From positions 1 to 64,000 of the forward strand of contig NZ_JAFCJK010000007.1 of NCBI RefSeq assembly GCF_018131005.1: 64,000 bases of DNA. The letters are read 5' to 3'. The stretch's first letter is position 1. Each line of letters starts with the position of its first letter. Position numbers and translations under genes: made by a program. Shown piece by piece: positions 28,742 to 37,938 of this stretch. Under the pieces are notes generated by a model that did not search any database, had not been told where the DNA came from, and saw only the letters and a list, made by a program, of their open reading frames with translations. Source of the DNA: Bradyrhizobium lablabi (GTDB lineage Bacteria; Pseudomonadota; Alphaproteobacteria; Rhizobiales; Xanthobacteraceae).

Positions 28742-29893
28742 ATGGCCCAAAATCAGAAACAGGACCAGATTCACGAACAGCCGCTGCGCATCCTGCACGT
28801 CGTCCGCGCCCCGGTCGGCGGCATCTTTCGGCACATCCTCGACGTTGCCAACGGGCAGGTCGCACGCGGCCACCATGTCGGCATCATCGCCGACAGCCTC
28901 ACCGGCGGCGATCGCGCGAATGCGGCGCTCGCCGAGATCGCGCCGTGCCTCAAGCTCGGGGTCCGCCGCGTGGCAGTCCGTCGCGAGCCGCGCTTCGCAG
29001 ACCTGGCGGTTGCCGCGCGGATCGCCGGCCTGATCTGGAAGCTGAGACCGGACGTGGTGCATGGCCACGGCGCCAAGGCCGGCGCCTATGTCCGGCTGCG
29101 GCCGCACGCGAAAAAGCTCATTCGTGTCTACACGCCGCATGGCGGCTCGCTGCACTACCCGCTCGACACGTTCAAGGGCAATTTCTACAGCTCCCTCGAG
29201 CGCGCGCTGATGAACAGCACCGAGCTGTTCCTGTTCGAGAGCGCGTTCGCTCGCGACACCTATCAGCGCACCGTCGGCGTGCCGGCCGGGCTGGTGCGCT
29301 GCGTGTTCAATGGCGTCACATCGGAGGAATTCGAGCCGGTCATCAAGGCCGACGATGCTACCGACGTCGTCTATGTCGGCGAGTTCCGCCACATCAAGGG
29401 CGCCGACCTCCTGATCGATGCGGTGGCGAAGCTGCGCGCCGGAGGCATGCCGCTGACGCTGACGCTTGGTGGCGACGGCGAGGAAACCGAGATGCTGAAG
29501 GCACAGGTGAAGCGGCAGTCGCTCGGCGACGCCGTGCGATTCATCGGTCACGTCAAGGCGCGCTACGGCTTTTCCAAGGGCAGCTTGCTCGTAGTCCCCT
29601 CGCGCGGCGATTCCATGCCCTATGTGGTGATCGAAGCGGCGGCCGCCGGCGTCCCGATGATTGCGGCCAATGTCGGCGGCATCCCTGAGATCTTCGACAG
29701 TCATACCGACGCGTTGTTCGCGCCGAGCAACGCCGCCGCAATGGCCGACGCAATCAAGGCCGCGCTCGACAATCCAGCCGTGACGGCGGCGCGCGCCGCG
29801 AAGCTGCGCCAACGCATCGCGGAGCACTTCTCGCAGCAGGCGATGGTCGAAGGCGTGTTGGCCGGCTATCGCGACGCATTTGCCAGACGTTAA
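28742..29893 (+). CDS. glycosyltransferase family 4 (group 1)
   Basis: 383 aa, GT-B fold. The N-terminal half begins LRILHVVRAPVGGIFRHILD, and the C-terminal half has VYVGEFRHIKGADLLIDAV, then VVPSRGDSMPYVVIEAAAAG and VGGIPEIF, the sugar-nucleotide-binding signature. Transfers a sugar during exopolysaccharide repeat assembly at the cytoplasmic membrane. Divergent from the Wzz-like gene and followed by the initiating transferase. Confidence 0.88.
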   Translation: MAQNQKQDQIHEQPLRILHVVRAPVGGIFRHILDVANGQVARGHHVGIIADSLTGGDRANAALAEIAPCLKLGVRRVAVRREPRFADLAVAARIAGLIWKLRPDVVHGHGAKAGAYVRLRPHAKKLIRVYTPHGGSLHYPLDTFKGNFYSSLERALMNSTELFLFESAFARDTYQRTVGVPAGLVRCVFNGVTSEEFEPVIKADDATDVVYVGEFRHIKGADLLIDAVAKLRAGGMPLTLTLGGDGEETEMLKAQVKRQSLGDAVRFIGHVKARYGFSKGSLLVVPSRGDSMPYVVIEAAAAGVPMIAANVGGIPEIFDSHTDALFAPSNAAAMADAIKAALDNPAVTAARAAKLRQRIAEHFSQQAMVEGVLAGYRDAFARR

Positions 29894-30007
29894 CCATTCC
29901 TTACCCGCGTAACCGTTTCTTCCGATTCTCCCCTTAAGTCTTGCGGCGGGGAATTTGGCCCCTGCGCCCGCATGCCTATCTGCATGTGCAGGAATGGACG
30001 TGGACAC

Positions 30008-31546
30008 GTGGAACCGCTCAACGCACGCTCGATGCTGGATGCCGCGGCATCCGCAACGGCTGCCCGCCCGGAGATCGAACGACGACGGCGCTTGTCGCCT
30101 GCCGCGCTTGCCGTCACCAATCAGAAAGTTCGCGGCGCCTACTCACCGATCGTGATCGCGGGCGGCGTCCGCCTCGGCGATTTCGTGCTGCTCAGCCTGG
30201 TAGGCATCAGCCTCTATCTCGCCTATGTGATGCCGCTCGCGGGCTTCCGCTGGGAATACATTGCGGCAATCCTCGGCATGACGGCCGCGACCGTGGTCTG
30301 CTTCCAGGCCGCCGACCTCTACCAGGTCCAGGTGTTTCGCGGCCAACTCCGTCAGATGACGCGGGTGATCTCGTCGTGGACCTTCGTGTTCCTGCTGTTC
30401 ATCGGCGTGTCGTTCCTGGTCAAGCTCGGCGGCGAGGTGTCGCGGGTCTGGCTGTCGTCGTTCTTCTTCGCCGGGCTCGCGGTGCTGATCATCGAACGCC
30501 TCGCGCTGCGCTTGATGGTACGCGCCTGGGCGCGCGACGGCCGCCTCGACCGCCGCACCGTCATCGTCGGCTCCGACCAGTGCGGCGAGCAGCTTGTCGA
30601 GGCGCTGAGGGCCGAGCCTGACTCGGACATCCACGTGCTCGGCGTGTTCGACGACCGCAACGACAGCCGCGCCATGGACACCTGCTCCGGCAGCCCGAAG
30701 CTCGGAAAGGTCGACGACATCGTCGAATTCGCCCGCCGCACCCGCGTCGATCTCGTGCTGTTCGCACTGCCGATCTCGGCCGAGACACGCATCCTGGAGA
30801 TGCTCAAGAAGCTCTGGGTGCTACCCGTCGATATCCGATTGTCGGCGCACACCAACAAGCTGCGCTTTCGTCCCCGCTCCTACTCCTACCTCGGCAAAGT
30901 GCCGACGTTCGACATGTTCGAGGCGCCGATCACCGACTGGGATCTCGTGATGAAATGGCTGTTCGATCGCGTGGTCGGCGGCCTGATCCTGCTCGCAGCG
31001 CTTCCGGTCATGGCGCTGGTAGCGCTGGCGGTCCGGCTCGACAGTCCCGGCCCCGTGCTGTTCCGCCAGAAGCGCTTCGGCTTCAACAATGAGAGGATCG
31101 ACGTCTACAAGTTCCGCTCACTCTATCACCATCAGGCCGATCCCAACGCGTCGAAAGTGGTGACGAAGAATGATCCGCGCGTCACCCGCGTCGGCCGCTT
31201 CATCCGCAAGACCAGCCTCGACGAATTACCGCAGCTCTTCAACGTCGTGCTGAAGGGCAATCTCTCGCTCGTCGGCCCGCGTCCACACGCGGTGCAGGGC
31301 AAGCTGCAAAACCGACTGTTCGACGAGGCCGTCGACGGCTATTTCGCCCGCCACCGCGTCAAGCCCGGTATCACCGGCTGGGCCCAGATCAACGGCTGGC
31401 GCGGCGAGGTCGACACCGACGAGAAGATCCAGAAGCGCGTCGAGTTCGATCTCTATTACATCGAGAACTGGTCGGTGCTGTTGGACCTCTACATTCTCCT
31501 CAAGACGCCGTTCTCGCTGCTGACCAAGAACGAGAATGCGTACTGA
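30008..31546 (+). CDS. undecaprenyl-phosphate sugar phosphotransferase (WcaJ/ExoY type)
   Basis: Starts exopolysaccharide repeat synthesis by moving sugar-1-phosphate onto undecaprenyl phosphate. Four N-terminal helices precede a CoA-binding-like region and a C-terminal bacterial sugar transferase domain with KRFGFNNERIDVYKFRS, RKTSLDELPQLFNVV, LVGPRPHAVQGK and VKPGITGWAQINGWRG. I prefer the GTG at 30008 (512 aa), since family-like residues start MEPLNARSMLDAA; an ATG at 29972 gives 12 more. It shares an operon direction with the glycosyltransferase. Confidence 0.9.
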   Translation: MEPLNARSMLDAAASATAARPEIERRRRLSPAALAVTNQKVRGAYSPIVIAGGVRLGDFVLLSLVGISLYLAYVMPLAGFRWEYIAAILGMTAATVVCFQAADLYQVQVFRGQLRQMTRVISSWTFVFLLFIGVSFLVKLGGEVSRVWLSSFFFAGLAVLIIERLALRLMVRAWARDGRLDRRTVIVGSDQCGEQLVEALRAEPDSDIHVLGVFDDRNDSRAMDTCSGSPKLGKVDDIVEFARRTRVDLVLFALPISAETRILEMLKKLWVLPVDIRLSAHTNKLRFRPRSYSYLGKVPTFDMFEAPITDWDLVMKWLFDRVVGGLILLAALPVMALVALAVRLDSPGPVLFRQKRFGFNNERIDVYKFRSLYHHQADPNASKVVTKNDPRVTRVGRFIRKTSLDELPQLFNVVLKGNLSLVGPRPHAVQGKLQNRLFDEAVDGYFARHRVKPGITGWAQINGWRGEVDTDEKIQKRVEFDLYYIENWSVLLDLYILLKTPFSLLTKNENAY

Positions 31547-31563
31547 GAGCGCGGTACTCTCCG

Positions 31564-31648
31564 CGCGTCATTGCGAGCGGAGCGAAGAAATCCACCCTTA
31601 CGCTCGGGGATAGATGGATTGCTTCGTCGCTTCGCTCCTCGCAATGAC
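31564..31648. repeat. REP palindrome
   Basis: GTCATTGCGAGCGGAGCGAAG at the left edge is matched in inverse by CTTCGTCGCTTCGCTCCTCGCAATGAC-type sequence at the right edge, with a ~25-nt centre. This is the well-preserved form of the REP element; copies at 12721 and 36153 are degraded. An upstream in-frame ATG for the next gene falls inside this element and should not be used. Confidence 0.85.
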
Positions 31649-31688
31649 GGAGCGGGCGTGTCGTCATGTTGTGTTGCGTGAGTTCATT

Positions 31689-32957
31689 ATGACCTATGCG
31701 GCGACAGCCGGGATCCCCCAACAGCCGCTTGCGGCGGCGCCCGGCGTGCTGGCGCTGCAGCGGGCGCTGGTCTGGCTGGCCGGCGCGTCCAGCGCCATCG
31801 TGTTCATCGAGCCAAGCCCCTATGAGCTCGTCACGCTGACGGCCTGCGTACTGTTCTTTGCCACGGGCCTGCGGATGCGGCTGGTGTTCATGCCGCTCAT
31901 CTTCGCACTGATCGTGCTCAATGTCGGCTACAGCATCGGCGCGATTCCGTTCCTCGACAATTCCGTGATCGTCAACTGGATCGCGACTTCCTGGTACATG
32001 GCGGCAACGGTCATCTTTTTCGCGATGGTGATCTCCGAGGACACCGACGCCCGCCTCGACATGCTCCGGCGCGGCCTCGTCGTCGGCGCGATGATCGCCT
32101 CGATCGCGGCGATCGCCGGCTACTTTCACCTGGTGCCCGGCGGCTACGACCTGCTGACCCTGTACGACCGCGCCCGCGGCACCTTCAAGGATCCGAACGT
32201 GCTCGGCGCTTTCCTGATCCTGCCGGCTCTGTTTTCGCTGCAAAGCGTCGTTTCCGATCCCTTGGGCAAGGCGTCGCGCAACGCGGTGGCCTTCGGCATC
32301 ATGGCGCTCGCCATCCTGCTCGCCTTCTCGCGCGCCGCCTGGGGCGGGCTGATCATCACCTCGGCCTTCATGCTGGCGCTGATGGTGCTCACCAGCCGGT
32401 CGCAGGCACAGCGCTCACGCATCATCGTGATGGCGTCGATCGCCGTGATCCTCGCAGTGGCACTGGTCGCCGTGCTGCTGTCATTCGACTCGATCGCACA
32501 GATGTTCAAGCAGCGCGCGAGCTTCGACCAGAGCTATGACGAGGGCCGCTTCGGCCGCTTCGGACGGCATATCCTCGGCGCCGCGATGGCGCTCGATTTT
32601 CCCTTCGGCATCGGGCCGCTGCAGTTCCACAACTACTTCCCCGAGGACACCCACAACTCCTATCTCAACGCCTTCATGTCGGGAGGCTGGATCTCGGGCG
32701 TCTGCTATCCGGCGCTGGTGTTCGTCAGCGTGATCATTGGCTTCCGCTATGTTTTCGTGCGCGTGCCCTGGCAGCGCACCTATCTCGCGATCTTCGCCGC
32801 CTTCCTCGGCACCGTCGGGGAGAGCTTCATCATCGATACCGACCACTGGCGGCACTTCTGGATGATGCTGGGCACGATGTGGGGCATGTACGCTGCCGCA
32901 GAGCGCTACCGCGCCACGGCTTCGGTGCCCATCAGCGAAGAGGTGGCTTCATCTTGA
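31689..32957 (+). CDS. O-antigen ligase/polymerase (Wzy/ExoQ-like) membrane protein
   Basis: 422 aa with about ten hydrophobic helices and a large periplasmic loop that contains the ligase-type region FGIGPLQFHNYFPEDTHNSYLN, with the conserved His in the H-N-S-Y segment. Expected to polymerise or ligate undecaprenyl-linked repeats. The ATG at 31689 is used because the longer frame begins within the REP element. Its last 26 bases overlap the 3' end of the convergent marR gene. Confidence 0.85.
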   Translation: MTYAATAGIPQQPLAAAPGVLALQRALVWLAGASSAIVFIEPSPYELVTLTACVLFFATGLRMRLVFMPLIFALIVLNVGYSIGAIPFLDNSVIVNWIATSWYMAATVIFFAMVISEDTDARLDMLRRGLVVGAMIASIAAIAGYFHLVPGGYDLLTLYDRARGTFKDPNVLGAFLILPALFSLQSVVSDPLGKASRNAVAFGIMALAILLAFSRAAWGGLIITSAFMLALMVLTSRSQAQRSRIIVMASIAVILAVALVAVLLSFDSIAQMFKQRASFDQSYDEGRFGRFGRHILGAAMALDFPFGIGPLQFHNYFPEDTHNSYLNAFMSGGWISGVCYPALVFVSVIIGFRYVFVRVPWQRTYLAIFAAFLGTVGESFIIDTDHWRHFWMMLGTMWGMYAAAERYRATASVPISEEVASS

Positions 32958-33453
32958 GGCTTGCCCGCTTCTCGGGCGGCGTATCGATCACGCCCTTCAG
33001 CGCCTGGGTCGCTTCCAACACGCCCCGGTAGCCGTCATTGGCGAAGCGCAGCAGCAGCCGCAATTCGTCGTCGGTGTAGCCGCTCCACACCTTCTCCATC
33101 GCCTGCTGCATCGGCACGTAAAACTTGCCGATCTCGGCGGCCTTCTCCGGCACGACGGAGATGAAGACCTTGCGCCGGTCGCTGGCGTCCCGCTCACGGC
33201 GGACATAGCCGGCCTTCTCGAGCCGGTCGACCACGCCGGTGATGGCGCCTGTGGTGAGACCCGTGACCTCGGCGAGGCGGCCGGCCGTGACTCGCCCCTC
33301 CAGATACAGAATATCCATGCATTCGAGGTCGGAATTGGAGATTCCGGCCACGTTCGCGACGGCCTGGCCGAACATCACACCCTGCGCCGACGACCGCCGC
33401 ATCGCTTCCTCGAGTTCCTGCAGCAATGCGGTGCGCGCTTTTGACCTTGACAA
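32932..33453 (-). CDS. MarR-family transcriptional regulator
   Basis: 173-aa winged-helix dimer with LEGRVTAGRLAEVTGLTTGAITGVVDRLE (recognition region, in segments) and RRERDASDRRKVFISVVPE (wing). Divergent from an FAD monooxygenase with an 94-bp gap carrying a perfect palindrome, so it probably represses that gene and itself. Confidence 0.9.
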   Translation of the reverse strand: MSRSKARTALLQELEEAMRRSSAQGVMFGQAVANVAGISNSDLECMDILYLEGRVTAGRLAEVTGLTTGAITGVVDRLEKAGYVRRERDASDRRKVFISVVPEKAAEIGKFYVPMQQAMEKVWSGYTDDELRLLLRFANDGYRGVLEATQALKGVIDTPPEKRASLKMKPPLR

Positions 33454-33483
33454 CGCGGCTCCTGTACCTTACGAAATTGATAT

Positions 33484-33496
33484 CTTAGTAACTAAG
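33484..33496. promoter_or_regulatory. probable MarR operator
   Basis: CTTAGT-A-ACTAAG, a perfect 13-bp palindrome in the A/T-rich gap between marR and the monooxygenase gene. A partial copy, TTAGTCACTGA, follows at 33501. The size and composition match typical MarR sites. Confidence 0.7.
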
Positions 33497-33547
33497 CTAA
33501 TTAGTCACTGATCTTTCAATAACCCACACGGATGCATGGAGCAAGGC

Positions 33548-34744
33548 ATGACGCGACATCCCCGTAAAGCCCTGATCATCGGCGCCGGCATCGCAGGTCC
33601 GGTAGCCGCGATGTTCTTGAAGCGCGCCGGCATCGAGGCCGAAATCTACGAGGCATGGCCCTATTCCACCGGGATCGGCGGCGGCCTGCAGATCGCACCG
33701 AACGGTATGCATGTGCTGGCCGAACTCGGCCTCGCCGACGAATTGATCGCCCGCGGCTCGATCGCCGAATCCTTCGACTTCTACTCGCAGGGCGGCAAGA
33801 GGCTTGGCTCGCTCAATCGCAACATGCGGGAGCGGTTCGGGCAGCCCGCGGTGAACATGTGCCGCGCGACATTGAACGAGACGCTTGTCGACAAGGCCTG
33901 GTCGTCCAATGTCTCGGTTTTCTTCGAGAAGCGGCTGGTCAAGATAGAGGACCGCGGCGACCAGCCGGTCATCGTGTATTTCGCTGACGGCACGACCGCC
34001 GAGGGCGATTTCGTGATCGGCGCCGACGGCGTGCATTCGATGGTGCGGCGGCATGTGGTCCCAGACGGGCCGATGCCGTTCGACACCGGGCTGATCGGAT
34101 TCGGCGGCTTCGTGCCGCGCGCAGTGATCGAGAATCTGGCGATCGGGCAGCGGGTCGAGACGACGTTCGGACAGAGCGGCTTCTTTGGCTACGGCTTCTG
34201 CAGCTCCGCCCGTGACGGCGGCGCGATGTGGTGGAGCACACAACCCTCGCACGGCATGACGGCTGCGGCCTATCGCCTCCAGACCCAGGATGCGATCAAG
34301 CAGCATCTCCGCGACTTTCATTCCGGCTGGCATGATCCAATCCCGGCAATCATCGAGGCGGCCGAGAACATCGTCGTGACGGATACGCTCGACGTCGCGA
34401 CGCTGCCGACGTGGTCGCGCAAGCGCACGCTTCTGATCGGCGACGCCGCGCATGCCACGAGCCCGCATGCGGGCCAAGGCGCTTCGCTCGCGCTGGAAGA
34501 CGCGATGCGCCTCGGCGCGCTGATGCGGGACGGCCAGGAGCTCGGTCTCACCTTCCAGAACTTCGAGCACGAGCGGCGTCCGCGCACCGAGAAGATCGTC
34601 GCCATTGCCCGCCGCAACGGCAACAGCAAGCGCCAATTCAGCCCGACCGGCGCCTGGATCCGCGATCACATGCTGAAGCTCCTGCTGCCGCTGTCGTCCA
34701 GAGGCATGGATTTCATGTACGCGTACAATCCGCGAGCGACGTGA
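33548..34744 (+). CDS. FAD-dependent aromatic-ring monooxygenase family protein
   Basis: 398-aa group A flavoprotein monooxygenase. It has KALIIGAGIAGPVAAMFLKR (FAD-binding GxGxxG), the middle GD-type motif FVIGADGVHSMVRR, and LLIGDAAHATSPHAGQGASLALEDAM (FAD ribityl site; shown in part). Kynurenine 3-monooxygenase and salicylate hydroxylase are relatives. The ATG at 33548 follows GGAG by 6 bases and is preferred over the ATG at 33536. Probably induced by an aromatic ligand of the adjacent MarR protein. Confidence 0.88.
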   Translation: MTRHPRKALIIGAGIAGPVAAMFLKRAGIEAEIYEAWPYSTGIGGGLQIAPNGMHVLAELGLADELIARGSIAESFDFYSQGGKRLGSLNRNMRERFGQPAVNMCRATLNETLVDKAWSSNVSVFFEKRLVKIEDRGDQPVIVYFADGTTAEGDFVIGADGVHSMVRRHVVPDGPMPFDTGLIGFGGFVPRAVIENLAIGQRVETTFGQSGFFGYGFCSSARDGGAMWWSTQPSHGMTAAAYRLQTQDAIKQHLRDFHSGWHDPIPAIIEAAENIVVTDTLDVATLPTWSRKRTLLIGDAAHATSPHAGQGASLALEDAMRLGALMRDGQELGLTFQNFEHERRPRTEKIVAIARRNGNSKRQFSPTGAWIRDHMLKLLLPLSSRGMDFMYAYNPRAT

Positions 34745-34935
34745 TGAACCCTCCTCTCCTTCTCCTCGGCTCTTGCGGGGTCGAGACGAGCGGAACTCGC
34801 TCCTAGAGGGTTGGGGTGAGGGGCTGACGCCGCAAAGATGGTGATTGCTCAGACATCCACTCAGCCGAAATTCAAGCGCTGCTTGAATTTCGACCTCTCC
34901 CCGCAAGGGGACCGCAAGCGGGGCGAGGTAAAGGA
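34745..34935. repeat. interspersed intergenic repeat with hairpins
   Basis: Contains paired CCCTCTCC/GGGGTGAGGGG-type arms, a perfect 11-bp hairpin (GAAATTCAAGC-GCT-GCTTGAATTTC, 34867-34891) and CTCTCCCCGC/GCGGGGCGAG. This composition is characteristic of dispersed repeats in Bradyrhizobium intergenic gaps. It lies between converging genes and could stop transcription from both. Confidence 0.6.
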
Positions 34936-34937
34936 AG

Positions 34938-36116
34938 TTACTTCTCCACCGTGAACGTCAGCCCGGCATTGTCAACGAGCCGCTTGATCAGCCTGTGCTG
35001 CATCGCCGCGCCCGGCGTCCAGAATCCGGCGGGCAGGTCGGGCGCATCCCGCAGCAGGCAGATCGCGCATTCGGAGATCATCTTCGAGGTCGAACCGTAG
35101 CCGGGATCGCGGTCCCCCTTGATGGCGGCGCGGACCTGCCGGCCATCGGGCGCGATCGCGACATAGAGCAGGTCGTAGAGCCCGTTCTCGCGCTCTTCCT
35201 TCGATGGCCCCTCACCCGGCTTCGGCGCATTCGGGCCGGTCTTCCCGGCGTTGGCGGCCATCACCAGCTTGGCGTTGGCCTCGCCTTTCTCGCCGGGTCC
35301 GGTGAGCACCATTTCGTCGTAGACGAAGTCGCGGCCGTACGGGAAACCCATCAGCATGTTCGAGCGGTGGACGTTACGCGTGTTGATCGTCGCCATCATG
35401 AACGGCGCGGACCAGGATTGCAGGTCCTCTTCGTAAGCCGGCTTGCTGCCGCGCGGCTGCTTCGGCCCTTCAAACCCGGGTGTCAGCGCGAACGGATTGT
35501 TCAGGATCGCAACGAGACTAAGATCCCTGGCCACCGCTTCGAATTGGGCTCGGGCACTCGCCGCGGTGCCGCCCGAGAGCGTGCCGCGCATGTCGCGCAC
35601 CCGGCCCTTGACCCGGGAGGCCGGCGCGCCGAACACGCGCCTTGCTTCCTCCTGCACGAAGAACGTGCCGAGCTCGAACGGAATCGAATCGAATCCGCAG
35701 GAAAACAAGATGCGCGCGCCGCTCGCCTTCGCTGCCGCCTCGTGCTTGTCGATCATCTGACGCATCCAGACCGGCTCCCCGCAGAGATCGAGATAGTCGG
35801 TGCCGTCCTGCGCACAGGCCGCGATCAGCTCGTTGCCGTAGAGCTGGTAAGGACCGACCGTGGTAACCACCGACCTGGTCCGTCCAACCATCGCCTTCAC
35901 CGACGCAACGTCGCTTGAATCGGCAACGATGAGCGGTGTGTCGGCGGGCGCGCCGATAGCGTCACGTACCGAGGCAAGCTTGTCCTTGCTGCGCCCGGCC
36001 ATCGCCCATTTGAGCTCGCTGTCTCCCTTATAGCGCGTGGCGAGATATTCGGCGACGAGCTGGCCGGTGAAACCGGTGGCGCCATAGACGACGATGTCGA
36101 ATTTCGACGAGGCCAT
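34938..36116 (-). CDS. saccharopine dehydrogenase-like / trans-acting enoyl reductase family protein
   Basis: 392 aa. KFDIVVYGATGFTGQLVAEYL is an NAD(P)-binding Rossmann start; GPYQLYGNELIAACAQDGTDYLDLCGE and CGFDSIPFELG are conserved through the eukaryotic SCCPDH and mycobacterial trans-acting enoyl reductase branch. The ATG at 36116 is used because the upstream 106 codons of open frame bear no family residues and cross a REP remnant. The substrate is unknown. Confidence 0.85.
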   Translation of the reverse strand: MASSKFDIVVYGATGFTGQLVAEYLATRYKGDSELKWAMAGRSKDKLASVRDAIGAPADTPLIVADSSDVASVKAMVGRTRSVVTTVGPYQLYGNELIAACAQDGTDYLDLCGEPVWMRQMIDKHEAAAKASGARILFSCGFDSIPFELGTFFVQEEARRVFGAPASRVKGRVRDMRGTLSGGTAASARAQFEAVARDLSLVAILNNPFALTPGFEGPKQPRGSKPAYEEDLQSWSAPFMMATINTRNVHRSNMLMGFPYGRDFVYDEMVLTGPGEKGEANAKLVMAANAGKTGPNAPKPGEGPSKEERENGLYDLLYVAIAPDGRQVRAAIKGDRDPGYGSTSKMISECAICLLRDAPDLPAGFWTPGAAMQHRLIKRLVDNAGLTFTVEK

Positions 36117-36152
36117 AATCAGGTTCCCTGCGAAGCGAATTGGCGCCCTTTT

Positions 36153-36180
36153 GTCATTGCCAGCGCAGTGAAGCAATGAC
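36153..36180. repeat. REP remnant
   Basis: GTCATTGC and GCAATGAC form an 8-bp inverted repeat around 12 nt, the two outer ends of a REP element whose middle has been lost. Confidence 0.55.
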
Positions 36181-36196
36181 TGTGGAAACGTCGTTC

Positions 36197-36982
36197 TTAT
36201 TTCTTGCCGTACGACACACCCATTCCGGCGCGCACATCGGCCTGGATGCCGTAAGGCGCGATCGGATAGCGCAGGCCGTTCTTTGCGAGCTGCTTCATCC
36301 CGGCAATCGCCTTGGCAAGATAGGCCGGCGGCAGCGCCATCAGCATTTCCTCGTCGGGCACGCCCCCATAACGCCGCTCCGCGAAGCACGGCAGCGACAG
36401 GCTCGGCTCGCCGGACTTGAGCGCCCGCCCCCACGAATCCGCGCAGGCGGTTTCACCGACCACGCCCCATTCGAATTTCTTGTAGCCGACATACTGAAGG
36501 CCGTTGATCAGGATGATCATCTGTCCAGGCGTCGCATAAACGAGGCAGATGTCGGGCGGGTTGAGCCGGCCGCTGGTCAACGGGCTCACCGCCATCGCCT
36601 GGTATTGGCCGTAAGGCACGACATCGAGTGCCTCCTGCCGCTTGCGCGCGTCCTCAAGCGTGCCGTGCCAGACGCCGACATAATTTTCGCCGGCAAGCCA
36701 TTTCTCGTCCTGCGGTCCGAGCCCGATCACGGCGCGGCACTGCGCGCCGACGAGATCGTCGCCTGTGATGCCGACCGTCCAGCCGAGACGCGACGCCATG
36801 CTGATGATCTGGTCGGTGGTGTGGATCGCGCTTGGACGGCGGATCTTCGGGATCGCCTCCATGTCCTCAACGCGCGCGAACATCTTGATGCCGGTGACCG
36901 TGGTCTTCAGACGCAACAGCGCGTTGAGGTCGGCCACCATTCCGGCGAGGTCGAATTGTTCCGGCGGCATCTGCTGCTGCAT
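36197..36982 (-). CDS. DUF169 family protein
   Basis: 261 aa from the ATG at 36982 (MQQQMPPEQFDLAGMVADLN). It contains TTDQIISMASRLGWTVGIT and CADSWGRALKSGEPSLSLPC, segments typical of DUF169, a family of unknown function found in bacteria and archaea, often with metal or C1 enzymes. Two conserved cysteines (ETACAD and SLPCFAERR) may bind a cofactor. Confidence 0.8.
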   Translation of the reverse strand: MQQQMPPEQFDLAGMVADLNALLRLKTTVTGIKMFARVEDMEAIPKIRRPSAIHTTDQIISMASRLGWTVGITGDDLVGAQCRAVIGLGPQDEKWLAGENYVGVWHGTLEDARKRQEALDVVPYGQYQAMAVSPLTSGRLNPPDICLVYATPGQMIILINGLQYVGYKKFEWGVVGETACADSWGRALKSGEPSLSLPCFAERRYGGVPDEEMLMALPPAYLAKAIAGMKQLAKNGLRYPIAPYGIQADVRAGMGVSYGKK

Positions 36983-37065
36983 GGCGTGAACTCCCTGACG
37001 GCGGCGTCGCACCGCCCGTTGTTGCGGTGATGTTAGCCGGATTGATTGGCCGAGGCGATTGCCGG

Positions 37066-37875
37066 CTAAGGTCTAGCCGGCGGCCCCGGCAGCCAGTCAT
37101 CGGTCTTGCCGGCCAGATGATAGGCCAGCAGGCCGAGCCACTCCCGCATGCCGAGCTCGGTGCGCGCGAGGCCCTCGTTCGCCATGCTCGTGAAGCGGAG
37201 GAGCGGATGGACTGCATTGCCGGTGCGCCAGTCCACCGGATAGGCCTCAACGTCGAAACCCGCCTTTCGGAACAGCCCGACTGCGCGCGGCATGTGAAAG
37301 GCCGAGGTGACGAGCAGCCAGCGCTCGCCCGGCTTCGGATTGAGCAGCGCCTTGGAGAACTCGGCATTCTCAACCGTATTGCGCGAGCGGCGCTCAATGA
37401 TCAATCGCGATCTGGGAATACCCAGGCTCTCGAACAGTTCGCCCGCGTAGTCGGCCTCGCGCGCATCGCTCGAGACGAGGTACGGGCTGCCGCCGGTGAA
37501 CACGAGACGCGCATCCGGATATCGTCGCGCCAGGGCAGCCGCAGCGATGATGCGGTCGGCGGCGGTCCGCACCACGGCAGAGCCGTGCGCCTCCGAAAGA
37601 TCGGCGTCGATCGAGCCACCGAGTACGATGATGCCGTCAGGCGCGCCGTGCGAGGCGTCCCATGGCGGGAAACGTGACTCCAGCCCATAGAGCAACGCGC
37701 TGCCGAACGGCGTAAATCCGCAGATCGCGAGCAGGACCAGCGACAGCGCCATCAGCCTGCGGCCGAGCCTGGCAAACCGCGTCAGGAGCAAGATAACTCC
37801 GAGCAGGCCGATGTAGATCAGGAGATTGATCGGCAACAGCATGATGCCGAGTGTCTTGGAGAGAACAAAAAACAA
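37066..37875 (-). CDS. YdcF/ElyC/SanA-type DUF218 membrane protein
   Basis: 269 aa. Two N-terminal helices (LGIMLLPINLLIYIGLLGVI and a second at about 38-58) anchor a DUF218 domain carrying GIIVLGGSIDADLSEAHGS, ARLVFTGGSPYLVSS and ERRSRNTVENAEFSK. Relatives affect envelope integrity, for example ElyC in peptidoglycan lipid-carrier use. Divergent from the amidase gene by 63 bp. Confidence 0.87.
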   Translation of the reverse strand: MFFVLSKTLGIMLLPINLLIYIGLLGVILLLTRFARLGRRLMALSLVLLAICGFTPFGSALLYGLESRFPPWDASHGAPDGIIVLGGSIDADLSEAHGSAVVRTAADRIIAAAALARRYPDARLVFTGGSPYLVSSDAREADYAGELFESLGIPRSRLIIERRSRNTVENAEFSKALLNPKPGERWLLVTSAFHMPRAVGLFRKAGFDVEAYPVDWRTGNAVHPLLRFTSMANEGLARTELGMREWLGLLAYHLAGKTDDWLPGPPARP

Positions 37876-37938
37876 GGGAAGCCTCAGCGAAGTTCTGCTA
37901 CGTCATACGCCGCCGTTGCTGCAATCAAAAGACGCGAC

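Noticed and set aside
31614..31688. Longer start (MDCFVASLLAMT) for the Wzy-like gene
   Set aside because: These codons are the REP palindrome; the ATG at 31689 is better.
33497..34906. 469-aa reverse frame over the FAD monooxygenase
   Set aside because: Begins in the interspersed repeat (34745-34935) and reads repeat-derived sequence; the plus frame is the real gene.
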